This document shows, piece after piece, positions 37,743-45,342 of a stretch of 64,000 nt of DNA (position 1 is the first letter of the stretch; each line of letters begins with the position of its first letter). The DNA is from Ectorhizobium quercum. GTDB lineage: Bacteria; Pseudomonadota; Alphaproteobacteria; Rhizobiales; Rhizobiaceae. The translations under genes and the position numbers were made by a program. The DNA is taken from assembly GCF_026552795.1 (NCBI RefSeq), contig NZ_JANFPI010000005.1, forward strand, positions 124,001 to 188,000. The letters run 5' to 3'. Under the pieces are notes generated by a model. It saw nothing but the letters and a program-made list of their open reading frames with translations, did no database searches and was not told the origin of the DNA.

Positions 37743-38843
37743 ATGAGCTTTGACCAGAAGCGCGTCGTGGACGCCATCCGCGCCTTCGAAGCTGGTGAAA
37801 TCGTCGTCGTCACCGATGACGACGACCGTGAAAACGAAGGCGACCTGATCGTCGCTGCCGTTCATTGTACGGCGGAAAAGATGGCGTTCATCGTGCGCCA
37901 CACCTCGGGCATCGTCTGCGCGCCCATGCCGAAGGAGGAGGCCAAGCGCCTCAACCTCAACGCGATGGTTGCGGAAAACGACAGCGCCCACACCACTGCC
38001 TTCACTGTCACCGTCGACTTCAAGCACGGCACCACCACCGGCATTTCCGCCGAGGACCGGACGCTGACGGTACGCAACCTCGCCAATCCGAATGTCGGCC
38101 CCACCGACTTCACCCGCCCCGGCCACATCTTTCCGCTAGTGGCGCGCGAGGGCGGCGTGCTGATGCGCTCCGGCCATACCGAAGCCGCCGTCGACCTGTG
38201 CAAGCTGGCCGGCCTGCCGCCCATCGGCGTGATCTGCGAACTCGTCAACGACGACGGCACCGTCACGCGCGGCCCGCAGGTTGCCGATTTCGCCGAACGG
38301 CACGGGTTAAAGCAGGTTTCGGTCGCCGACCTGATCGCCTATCGCCAGCGCAAGGAAACGCTGGTCGAGCTGGAATCGAGCTTCACCATCGAAACGCCCT
38401 TCGGCCCGGCCCGGGCGCAGACCTATTCGCTGCCCTGGGACCCGATGCAGCACATGGCCGTCATCTTCGGCGACATTCGCGACGGCGAGGACATTCCGGT
38501 GCGCCTGCACCCGGAAGACGTCGCCAACGACGTGTTCGGCGCCGGCCAGCCGGTGGCGCATTACATGCAGAAGATTTCCGAGGCCGGCCGCGGCGTCATC
38601 GTCTACCTCCGCGAGGGCTCCGTCGGCGTCGGCCAGAGCGAGCGGGCGCGCAAGGTGCGCAGCCTGCCGGAAGACCACGAGCAGGCCCGCTCCCGCGAGC
38701 ATGAATGGCTGGAAATCGGCCTCGGCGCCCAGATCCTCAAGGATCTCGGCATTTCCTCGATCCGCCTGCTGACCACCCGCGAGCGCCACTATGTCGGCCT
38801 CGAAGGCTTCGGCATCAAGATCACCGCGACGGATATCGGCTGA
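37743..38843 (+). CDS. ribB: 3,4-dihydroxy-2-butanone-4-phosphate synthase (with inactive GCHII-like domain)
   Basis: This makes the four-carbon precursor of riboflavin from ribulose-5-phosphate. The RibB domain (1-205) has DDDDRENEGDL, HTSGIVC and RSGHTEAAVDL. The C-terminal part (about 210-366) aligns with GTP cyclohydrolase II (RLHPEDVANDVFG), but the three zinc cysteines of the active enzyme are missing. The protein should therefore be functionally monofunctional, as in other rhizobial RibB proteins of this length. It follows aroC closely. No FMN riboswitch was seen upstream. Confidence 0.94.
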   Translation: MSFDQKRVVDAIRAFEAGEIVVVTDDDDRENEGDLIVAAVHCTAEKMAFIVRHTSGIVCAPMPKEEAKRLNLNAMVAENDSAHTTAFTVTVDFKHGTTTGISAEDRTLTVRNLANPNVGPTDFTRPGHIFPLVAREGGVLMRSGHTEAAVDLCKLAGLPPIGVICELVNDDGTVTRGPQVADFAERHGLKQVSVADLIAYRQRKETLVELESSFTIETPFGPARAQTYSLPWDPMQHMAVIFGDIRDGEDIPVRLHPEDVANDVFGAGQPVAHYMQKISEAGRGVIVYLREGSVGVGQSERARKVRSLPEDHEQARSREHEWLEIGLGAQILKDLGISSIRLLTTRERHYVGLEGFGIKITATDIG

Positions 38844-38897
38844 CCTCCAAGGCAAAAGAAGCGGCGGCGGGCGGATACCCCCTCTGGCTGCCGCCAT

Positions 38898-39003
38898 CTC
38901 TCCCCACAAGGGGGGAGAAAACCGCGGCAATCGCCCGGCTCTCTTCAACGCCTGCGAACCGGGAAACCGGCGCATCTTTCGTTTTGCCCCCTTGTGGGGA
39001 GAT
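38898..39003. repeat. Intergenic MITE-like palindromic repeat (family C)
   Basis: Perfect 15-nt inverted arms CTCCCCACAAGGGGG at 38900-38914 and its complement at 38987-39001 bound about 72 bp. Each arm sits next to Gly/Cys-rich spacer of the kind known from rhizobial intergenic repeats. It lies between convergent ribB and the YcaQ-like gene and could end both transcripts. Confidence 0.75.
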
Positions 39004-39066
39004 TGCGGGTAGCCGGAGGCGGCGTGACACGAGCGACCTCGGAAGCGTAAACCGCCCGCATATCCG

Positions 39067-40257
39067 CTACCCCCGCCACCCGTCCCGATAATCCACCCGC
39101 TCCACCCCGCAGAAGCGGGCGACGCGCTGCAATTCGGCGTCGAGCTTCTCGAGCCGGCCGGACGAGGCCCGCACGCCGGGTTCCAACCACAGGCGCCGGA
39201 CCGAGAGGACCCCTTCCCCGCGCTCGGCCTTCATGTCGATGCGGCCGATCAGCCGGTCGCCCTCGATGAGCGGGAAGACATAATAGCCGTATTGCCGCTT
39301 CCCTTCCGGCACGAAGACCTCGATGCGGTAGAAGAAGCCGAACAGGCGCTCGGCACGGCTGCGGTCGCGTAAGAGCGGATCGAACGGCGAAAGCACCCGG
39401 ATGCGGGCCGGCGGTTCCGGCGCCTGCCCGATCCTGCCAGCAATGCCCGCGAAGGCGAAGGCCGGGCGCGGCTTTTCCCCCGCTGCCGGTGCGATGGCGA
39501 CCTCCTCAAGCTCGTCGCGATGGGCGGCAACCCAGTCCCGGGCCTCCTGCGGGCTGACGAGCGCGAAAAAGGCGGCGATTTCACCGGGCGTGGCAAAGCC
39601 CAGCCGCATGAGCGCGCCGCGGCAGGCGAAATCCACGAAGGCGTCGTGATCGACCTCGGCGGCATGCAGGTCGGCGGGCAGGACCCGCGAGGACAGATCG
39701 TAGACTTTCTGGAAGTTCGTGCGTCCGGCAATTGCCAGATGGCCGGTGCGCCAGAGGAACTCCAGCGCGGTCTTCGAGGGGTGCCAGTTCCACCAGCCGC
39801 CCGAAACGTGATCCTCGGCCTTGAGGTCGCGGGCCATGACCGGGCCGTTCGTGCGGATGCGTTCGAGCGTCTCCTCGAAGACGGCCTCGAAGCCCTCGCC
39901 GCGCCACTTCCTCCACCCTTCGCGGATACGGGGCTCCTCGCGCAGGAAGCGCCATTTCCAGTAGGGGAAAAAGGCGGACGGCAGGATCGACGCATCATGC
40001 GTCCAGTGCTCGAACAGCAGCCGGTCCTTCTCAATCAGCGCGTCGAGATGGGCCGGGCGATAGGTCTGGTTACGGGCGAACAGGATCATGTGATGGGCGC
40101 GCTCGACCGTGCGGATGCTGTCCACCTGCACGAAACCGAGCCGGGTGACGAGATCGTACAGCCCCTCCTTGCCGAGCGAACGGCCGGGCGGGCCGGAAAG
40201 CCCCTGCCTTTCGATGAAAAACCGCCTTGCATCTTTGTTCGAAACCGGAATCGCCAT
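39067..40257 (-). CDS. YcaQ-like (HTH_42) DNA glycosylase, winged-helix family
   Basis: A 396-aa protein of the DUF1006/HTH_42 family. E. coli YcaQ and Streptomyces AlkZ are glycosylases that unhook DNA interstrand crosslinks. The catalytic motif of the family (Q/H-x-D/Q) is seen as FVQVDSIRTVERAHH near residue 43-57, of QxD type as in AlkX/YcaQ-like members. FDPLLRDRSRAERLFGFFYRIEVFVPEGKRQYGYYVFP is a strong family block, given here only by its key residues FDPLL and YGYYV. The ATG at 40257 was chosen; an ATG nine codons upstream is non-conserved. The substrate is inferred. Confidence 0.85.
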   Translation of the reverse strand: MAIPVSNKDARRFFIERQGLSGPPGRSLGKEGLYDLVTRLGFVQVDSIRTVERAHHMILFARNQTYRPAHLDALIEKDRLLFEHWTHDASILPSAFFPYWKWRFLREEPRIREGWRKWRGEGFEAVFEETLERIRTNGPVMARDLKAEDHVSGGWWNWHPSKTALEFLWRTGHLAIAGRTNFQKVYDLSSRVLPADLHAAEVDHDAFVDFACRGALMRLGFATPGEIAAFFALVSPQEARDWVAAHRDELEEVAIAPAAGEKPRPAFAFAGIAGRIGQAPEPPARIRVLSPFDPLLRDRSRAERLFGFFYRIEVFVPEGKRQYGYYVFPLIEGDRLIGRIDMKAERGEGVLSVRRLWLEPGVRASSGRLEKLDAELQRVARFCGVERVDYRDGWRG

Positions 40258-40368
40258 GAAACCAGCGTAGAAAAGACGGCGCAAAAAGACAATGTTCTTT
40301 TTATGTTCCGATTTCTCTTTTCATTCTCCAGGGAGTATAAGCCTGCGGGTCCGATGGAAGGAGAGAGC

Positions 40369-41049
40369 GTGAACATTCGTTTCGAGGGCGCAGGCGTCGA
40401 TTTCGGCGACCGCACGGTGCTTCAGCCGCTCACGCTTTCGCTCGCCGAGCGCCGCATCGGCGTGATCGGCCTCAACGGCTCTGGAAAATCGACCTTCGCG
40501 CGGCTGATCAACGGGCTCGTGGCGCCGAGCCGGGGCCGCATCACGCTCGACGGCCTCGACACGGTGGCCGATGCGAAAACGCTGGCAGGCCGCACGGGCT
40601 ACATCTTCCAGAACCCGGCCAACCAGATCATCATGCCGATCGTCGCCGAAGACATGGATTTCGGCCTGAAGAACCGCGGGCTCGACAAGGCGCAGCGGGC
40701 GGCGAAGATCGCGGAAACGCTGGAGGCGCTCGCCATCGCCCATCTGGAACGGCGCCGGGCGCACGAGCTGTCCGGCGGCGAGCTTCAGCTTGCGGCGCTG
40801 GCCGCCGTGCTCGTCACCGGCCCCGACCTCGTCATTCTCGACGAGCCCACCAACCAGCTCGATCTGAAGAACCGGCGCCTCGTCGAACGGACGATGGCCG
40901 GGCTTTCGCAGCAGCTCATCGTCATCAGCCACGATCTGGCGCTGCTCGACGGTTTCGACCGCGTGCTTCTTTTCCACGAGGGCCGGCTTGCGGCGGATGC
41001 GCCACCGGCCGAGGCCGTCGCCCGCTATCTAGAGATCGCCGGCGCATGA
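40369..41049 (+). CDS. bioM: Biotin ECF transporter ATPase BioM
   Basis: A 226-aa ABC ATPase powering biotin import. Walker A GLNGSGKST, the Q-loop IFQNPANQI, signature ELSGGELQL, Walker B LVILDEP and switch VISHDLALL are all present. ECF A-subunits carry the QNP motif seen here. The GTG at 40369 follows a GGAGAGA site; an in-frame ATG 15 bases earlier is possible. The ATGA overlap with bioN and the following bioY define the operon. A BioR palindrome was not found in the 111-bp upstream spacer. Confidence 0.95.
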   Translation: MNIRFEGAGVDFGDRTVLQPLTLSLAERRIGVIGLNGSGKSTFARLINGLVAPSRGRITLDGLDTVADAKTLAGRTGYIFQNPANQIIMPIVAEDMDFGLKNRGLDKAQRAAKIAETLEALAIAHLERRRAHELSGGELQLAALAAVLVTGPDLVILDEPTNQLDLKNRRLVERTMAGLSQQLIVISHDLALLDGFDRVLLFHEGRLAADAPPAEAVARYLEIAGA

Positions 41050-41648
41050 AGTCGCTCTACGTCGAAGGCACGAGCCCGCTCCACCGCCTGCCCGTCCGGC
41101 CGAAACTCGTGTTTCTCGCCCTGCTCGGCATCAGCCTGTTCCTGACGCGCAACCCGCTGCTTCTGCTTATCGGCCCCGCACTCGGCGCGCTCGTCTATTT
41201 CACGCTCGGCCTGCCGGCGGCCGAGGCGCTCAGGCGCCTTCGCCCGGTCTTCCTGACCATCGCCATCGTCGCCGCCTTCAGTTTCATGGTCAATTCGGCG
41301 GAAGAGGCGCTGCTGCAACTGCTGCGGCTGACGACGCTGATGCTGTTTGCCGCCGCCGTCACCGCCACCACGACGGTCGGGGATTTCATCGACGAGATCA
41401 CCCGGCTGGCGCAGCCGCTGGAACGGGCGGGCCTCGTCCGCGCCGCCGATATCGGGCTGGCCTTCGGGCTGGTCGTGCGATTCGTGCCGGAAATCCTCGC
41501 CCGCTACGAAGCCATCCGCGAGGCGCACAAGGCACGCGGGCTGAAGGTCCGGCCCCTGACTTTGGTCGCACCCCTGGTGATTCTGACCCTCCGCGAGGCC
41601 GACCAGATCGCCGCCGCCATTGACGCGCGCGGCCTTCGCCGCCATTAA
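41046..41648 (+). CDS. bioN: Biotin ECF transporter T component BioN
   Basis: A 200-aa transmembrane coupling protein of the ECF type. Hydrophobic segments cover residues 20-60, 68-85 and 95-115. Two Ala-Arg-Gly coupling motifs, in AHKARGLK and AIDARGLRR, are the known ATPase-contact helices of EcfT/BioN. It transmits ATP hydrolysis from BioM to BioY. Its start overlaps bioM (ATGA). Confidence 0.95.
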   Translation: MKSLYVEGTSPLHRLPVRPKLVFLALLGISLFLTRNPLLLLIGPALGALVYFTLGLPAAEALRRLRPVFLTIAIVAAFSFMVNSAEEALLQLLRLTTLMLFAAAVTATTTVGDFIDEITRLAQPLERAGLVRAADIGLAFGLVVRFVPEILARYEAIREAHKARGLKVRPLTLVAPLVILTLREADQIAAAIDARGLRRH

Positions 41649-41678
41649 GACGTCAATGAAGTGGAGGTTTCCCAGACC

Positions 41679-42242
41679 ATGAATACCCGCGATCTCGTTC
41701 TCGTTTCACTGTTTGCCGCCATCATCGTGGCGCTCGGCCTGCTGCCGCCGATCCCGCTCGGCTTCATTCCCGTGCCGATCACGGCGCAATCGCTCGGCGT
41801 CATGCTGGCGGGCGTCATCCTCGGGGCGAAGCGCGGCGCGCTCGCCGTGGCTCTGGTCATCCTTCTCGTCATCGTCGGCCTGCCCGTGCTGTCAGGCGGC
41901 CGCGGCGGCCTCGGCGTCTTCTCCCAGCCAACCGTCGGCTTCCTCCTCGGCTGGCTGCCCGCCGCCTTCGTCACCGGCCTTCTGTCCCAGCGCTTCGTCA
42001 ACAGCACGCAGGGCAGCGTCGCCCAGCTTGCCAACTTCTTCATCGCCGCCGTCGCCGGCGGCGTGGTCGTGCTCTATGCCTGCGGCATCCTCGGCGTGAT
42101 GCTGGTCACGGGACTGCCCTTCGCCAAGGCCTTCGCCGGCTCGCTGGCCTTCATCCCGGGCGATCTCGTCAAGGCGGGCGTCGCAGCGCTCGCCGCCCGC
42201 GCCGTGCAGGCCGGCTACCCGCTTCTGCCGGTCCGCCGGTAA
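41679..42242 (+). CDS. bioY: Biotin transporter substrate-specific component BioY
   Basis: A 187-aa, six-helix S component that binds biotin. Family blocks include IPLGFIPVPITAQSLGVML at the N-terminus, VGLPVLSGGRGGLGVF, PTVGFLLGW and FIPGDLVKAGVAA near the end. It can work alone with low activity or with BioMN. The ATG at 41679 follows GGAGG; a GTG 18 bases earlier is non-conserved. Uptake of biotin suggests dependence on, or salvage of, this vitamin. Confidence 0.96.
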   Translation: MNTRDLVLVSLFAAIIVALGLLPPIPLGFIPVPITAQSLGVMLAGVILGAKRGALAVALVILLVIVGLPVLSGGRGGLGVFSQPTVGFLLGWLPAAFVTGLLSQRFVNSTQGSVAQLANFFIAAVAGGVVVLYACGILGVMLVTGLPFAKAFAGSLAFIPGDLVKAGVAALAARAVQAGYPLLPVRR

Positions 42243-42256
42243 ATCGGAGACACCGG

Positions 42257-42274
42257 GGCCGCCTGCGGGCGGCC
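42257..42274 (+). terminator. Possible terminator after bioMNY
   Basis: A perfect 7-bp GC stem (42257-42263 with 42268-42274, loop TGCG) lies 15 bp after the bioY stop. There is no T tract, so termination is uncertain. A longer repeat starts 20 bp further on. Confidence 0.4.
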
Positions 42275-42294
42275 TCAACGTATCCACCACCCCA

Positions 42295-42390
42295 CTCCCT
42301 CGTCACCCTCGAGCTCGAGCCCAAGGATCCACGCCGCAGGCGGCGCGGTGGATGGACGGGTCAGGCCCGACCATGACGAACGAGAGCGAT
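42295..42390. repeat. Dispersed intergenic repeat, family B copy 2 (inverted)
   Basis: The reverse complement begins ATCGCTCTCGTTCGTCATGG and follows copy 1 at 21498-21592 base for base with few differences. The nested inverted repeats are partly decayed in this copy (CCCGTCCA instead of CCCGACCA). It lies between convergent bioY and the thioesterase gene. The two copies are in opposite orientation about 20.7 kb apart. Confidence 0.85.
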
Positions 42391-42427
42391 ACAGCCTTTG
42401 TCAGCGGTCCGGAGCGGCCTTGCCGTT

Positions 42428-42829
42428 TCAGGGCAGGAAATCGTAGAGCCAGTCGCGCAGGGCTTCCGGCAGGCGGGCCTCCTCGCCCTTGTCCCGGTCA
42501 TAGGCCGTCCAGACGATTTCAACGCGGGCGGCAAGCGTGCCGTCCCGCTCGATGAGCACGGCAAAGCCGACCGTCTGCATGCCGATCTTGTCGATCTCCA
42601 CCCGCAGGCGGGCGATATCGTCATAGTGGAGCGGCTTGTGAAAGACGCATTCCATGCGCTTCATCGCGAAAGCCGGCTCGCTCTCCACCGTCGGGCGCTG
42701 GCTCCAGAAATCGACCAGCGCCTGTTCCGCCAGCGTCAGATAGGCGGCGTTGTGCATCTGCCCCTGCATGTCGACGTCGCGATAGGCGACGCGAATGTCC
42801 ATCGTATCGAAAGCGTCGTTCGTGGCCAT
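42428..42829 (-). CDS. Hot-dog-fold acyl-CoA thioesterase (4HBT/YbgC-like)
   Basis: A 133-aa single hot-dog domain. YRDVDMQGQMHNAAYLTLAEQA contains the Asp and the helix of the 4-hydroxybenzoyl-CoA thioesterase/YbgC group, with the usual Asp-x-x-Gly-x-x-Asn spacing (DMQGQMHN). It probably cleaves short acyl-CoA thioesters. It stands alone between the bioMNY terminus and the deacetylase gene, and the substrate is unknown. Confidence 0.88.
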   Translation of the reverse strand: MATNDAFDTMDIRVAYRDVDMQGQMHNAAYLTLAEQALVDFWSQRPTVESEPAFAMKRMECVFHKPLHYDDIARLRVEIDKIGMQTVGFAVLIERDGTLAARVEIVWTAYDRDKGEEARLPEALRDWLYDFLP

Positions 42830-42908
42830 TGTTTTTCCCCAGCTTTAACCGCATCTAAAACGTCGACGGGGAAAAGAACAAGACTCCCTTCGCCAACGGA
42901 CGAGCGGC

Positions 42909-43844
42909 ATGACGACACGCCTTTACGAACATGCGGATTTTCTCAGGCACGAGGTGCCGAAAGGCCATCCGGAGCATCCGGACCGGCTGCGGGCGCTGGC
43001 GCTCGCGCTCGAACATCCGAATTTCGCGCGGCTTGAGCGGGCGGAAGCGCCGCGCGCCAGCGAGGACGCCGTCCTGATGGCCCATACGGAAGAGTATTTA
43101 CAGCACATCATGCGCTCGATGCCGGAGGAAGAGAGCGACATCCGCAGGGTGGCCGAGGATACCTACGGGTCCGCCGGCACGCTTCAGGCAGCGCTTCGCG
43201 CCGTCGGCGGGGCGATAGCGGCGGTCGACGACGTGTTTGCCGGCACGGCCGACAACGCCTTCGTCGCCTCCCGCCCGCCGGGGCATCATGCGGGCCGCGC
43301 CCGCACCGCCGGCTTCTGCCTGTTCAACAACGCGGCCATCGCCGCCGCGCACGCCCGCGCCGCCCACGGGGCCGAGCGCATCGCCATCGTCGACTGGGAC
43401 GTCCACCACGGCGACGGCACGCAGGAGATCGTCTGGAACGATCCCGACACGCTGTTCGCCTCGATCCACGAGGCGCCGCTCTATCCCTTCTCCGGCCGGG
43501 TGGAGGAAACCGGCATCGCCGGAAACGTCGTCAACGTTCCGCTTTCCGCCGGTTCTTCCGGCGACCAGTTCCGCGAAGCCTTCCGCGACCGCATCCTCCG
43601 GGCGCTTCGCAACTTCAGCCCGGACATCGTCATCGTTTCCGCCGGCTTCGACGCGCATCACCGCGACAGGGCCGGCCATCTGAACCTCACCGGCGAGGAT
43701 TTCGACTGGGCGACGGGCCGGCTGATGGAAATTGCCGAGGATAGCGCCGGCAACCGGGTCGTCAGCCTGCTCGAAGGCGGCTATGATCTTGAAGGTCTGG
43801 CCGAGTCGGCCGGCCTGCATATTTCAAGACTGATCCGGGGTTGA
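42909..43844 (+). CDS. Histone-deacetylase-family (acetoin utilisation-like) hydrolase
   Basis: A 311-aa class II HDAC-like zinc hydrolase. The active site is complete: [30 protein letters not shown] (Asp/His metal ligands) and [10 protein letters not shown]. Bacterial members deacetylate acetylpolyamines or small acetylated compounds rather than histones. Rhizobial genes of this kind regularly sit upstream of xseB. The gene and xseB nearly touch (2 bp). Confidence 0.94.
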   Translation: MTTRLYEHADFLRHEVPKGHPEHPDRLRALALALEHPNFARLERAEAPRASEDAVLMAHTEEYLQHIMRSMPEEESDIRRVAEDTYGSAGTLQAALRAVGGAIAAVDDVFAGTADNAFVASRPPGHHAGRARTAGFCLFNNAAIAAAHARAAHGAERIAIVDWDVHHGDGTQEIVWNDPDTLFASIHEAPLYPFSGRVEETGIAGNVVNVPLSAGSSGDQFREAFRDRILRALRNFSPDIVIVSAGFDAHHRDRAGHLNLTGEDFDWATGRLMEIAEDSAGNRVVSLLEGGYDLEGLAESAGLHISRLIRG

Positions 43845-43846
43845 CC

Positions 43847-44101
43847 ATGACCGACATCGCCACGCCCGCCGACATCACCGGCCTTTCCTTCGAAAAGGCG
43901 GTGGCAGAACTGGAAAACATCGTGGCGCGGCTGGAGCGCGGCGACGTGGCGCTGGACGAATCCATCGCCATCTACGAACGCGGCGAAGCGCTGAAGAAGC
44001 ATTGCGAGACCCTTCTTTCCGCCGCCGAGAACCGCATCGAGAAGATCCGCATCGACCGCGCCGGCAAGCCGCAGGGCACGGAACCGCTGGACAACGGCTG
44101 A
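43847..44101 (+). CDS. xseB: Exodeoxyribonuclease VII small subunit
   Basis: An 84-aa protein that forms the ssDNA exonuclease VII with the large subunit XseA. The XseB core [21 protein letters not shown], then [19 protein letters not shown], is clear. The ATG at 43847 lies 2 bp after the deacetylase stop; a TTG two codons earlier is unlikely. xseA is not in the window. In related genomes dxs follows closely, but here a transporter operon intervenes. Confidence 0.95.
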   Translation: MTDIATPADITGLSFEKAVAELENIVARLERGDVALDESIAIYERGEALKKHCETLLSAAENRIEKIRIDRAGKPQGTEPLDNG

Positions 44102-44235
44102 TTGTCCATGCCCCGCGCCGGGCAAGGCGCGGACTTTCGGCACGGCAACAGAATTTCCCCTTGGGGTCATTGACCTTTCTCCTCCCATCCGGTCAAATCG
44201 TCGCAGCCGAAGGATTTGTTTTGGGAGGAGCAATC

Positions 44236-45195
44236 ATGACGCATATCACAACCCGTATTGCATGCGCAGGCATCGTGGCTCTTTCGAGCCTCGCAACCGT
44301 TGCGACCGCGCGCGCGGACGAATTCATCAACGTTCTGACCGGCGGCACCTCGGGGGTCTATTATCCGCTCGGCGTCGCGCTTTCGGAAATCTACAGCGAG
44401 AAGATCCCGGGGGTGCGCACCCAGGTCCAGGCCACCAAGGCGTCGGTCGAAAATCTCAACCTGTTGCAGCGCGGGCGCGGCGAGCTCGGTTTCTCGCTGG
44501 GTGACAGCGTTCAGGAGGCCTGGGAAGGCAACACCGAAGCGGGCTTTCCCGGCAAGCTCGACAAGCTGCGCGGCATCGCCGGCATCTATTCCAACTATAT
44601 CCAGATCGTCGCCTCGAAGGATTCAGGCGTGACGACGCTGGCCGACCTCAAGGGCAAGAGCCTTTCGGTGGGGGCGCCTGCCTCCGGCACGGAACTCAAC
44701 GCCCGCGCGATCTTCAGGGCCGCCGGTCTTGCCTACGGCGATCTCGGCAAGCTCGAATACCTGCCCTTCGCCGAATCGGTGGAGCTGATCAAGAACCGCC
44801 AGCTCGACGCCACGCTGCAATCGGCGGGCCTCGGCGTCGCCTCGATCCGCGACCTTGCGACCTCTCTGCCGATCAACGTCGTGGCGGTGCCCGCCGCCGA
44901 TGTGGAGAAGATCGGCGCGCCCTATGTCGCCGCCATCATTCCCGCCGGGACCTATGACGGCCAGACGGAGGATGTGGAAACGGCAACGGTCGGCAACTTC
45001 CTCATCACCCACGAGGGCGTTTCGGACGAAACCGCCTATCAGATGACGAAGCTGCTGTTCGAGAATGTCGACCGGCTGGCGGCCTCGCATGCCGCCGCGA
45101 CGGCCATCGACGTGACGAAGGCGATCGAGGGCATGCCTGTGCCGCTGCATCCCGGCGCGGAGCGCTATTACCGGGAGATCGGCGTCCTCAAGTAA
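44236..45195 (+). CDS. TAXI-family TRAP transporter solute-binding protein
   Basis: A 319-aa periplasmic binding protein. A signal peptide ends in ATARA and is followed by the TAXI core FINVLTGGTSGVYYPLG, the source of the family name, then LGFSLGDSV and YLPFAESVELI. TAXI proteins feed a fused 4TM-12TM TRAP permease, encoded next. Substrates are mostly unknown, with organic acids or glutamate/glutamine suggested. A strong GGGAGGAGC site precedes the ATG. Confidence 0.95.
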   Translation: MTHITTRIACAGIVALSSLATVATARADEFINVLTGGTSGVYYPLGVALSEIYSEKIPGVRTQVQATKASVENLNLLQRGRGELGFSLGDSVQEAWEGNTEAGFPGKLDKLRGIAGIYSNYIQIVASKDSGVTTLADLKGKSLSVGAPASGTELNARAIFRAAGLAYGDLGKLEYLPFAESVELIKNRQLDATLQSAGLGVASIRDLATSLPINVVAVPAADVEKIGAPYVAAIIPAGTYDGQTEDVETATVGNFLITHEGVSDETAYQMTKLLFENVDRLAASHAAATAIDVTKAIEGMPVPLHPGAERYYREIGVLK

Positions 45196-45342
45196 GGGGC
45201 GCCGTCCCGTTTCCCGACAGTGCCCCGGCCCTTTCGGATGCGGGGGCGCTGCGCGCGCGGCCAGGGAGGAGGGCCGCGCGCACCGCCTGCCGCCCGGACC
45301 GGGCGGTGGCCATGCCCATTCGACGTCGCCGGAGGAACGACA

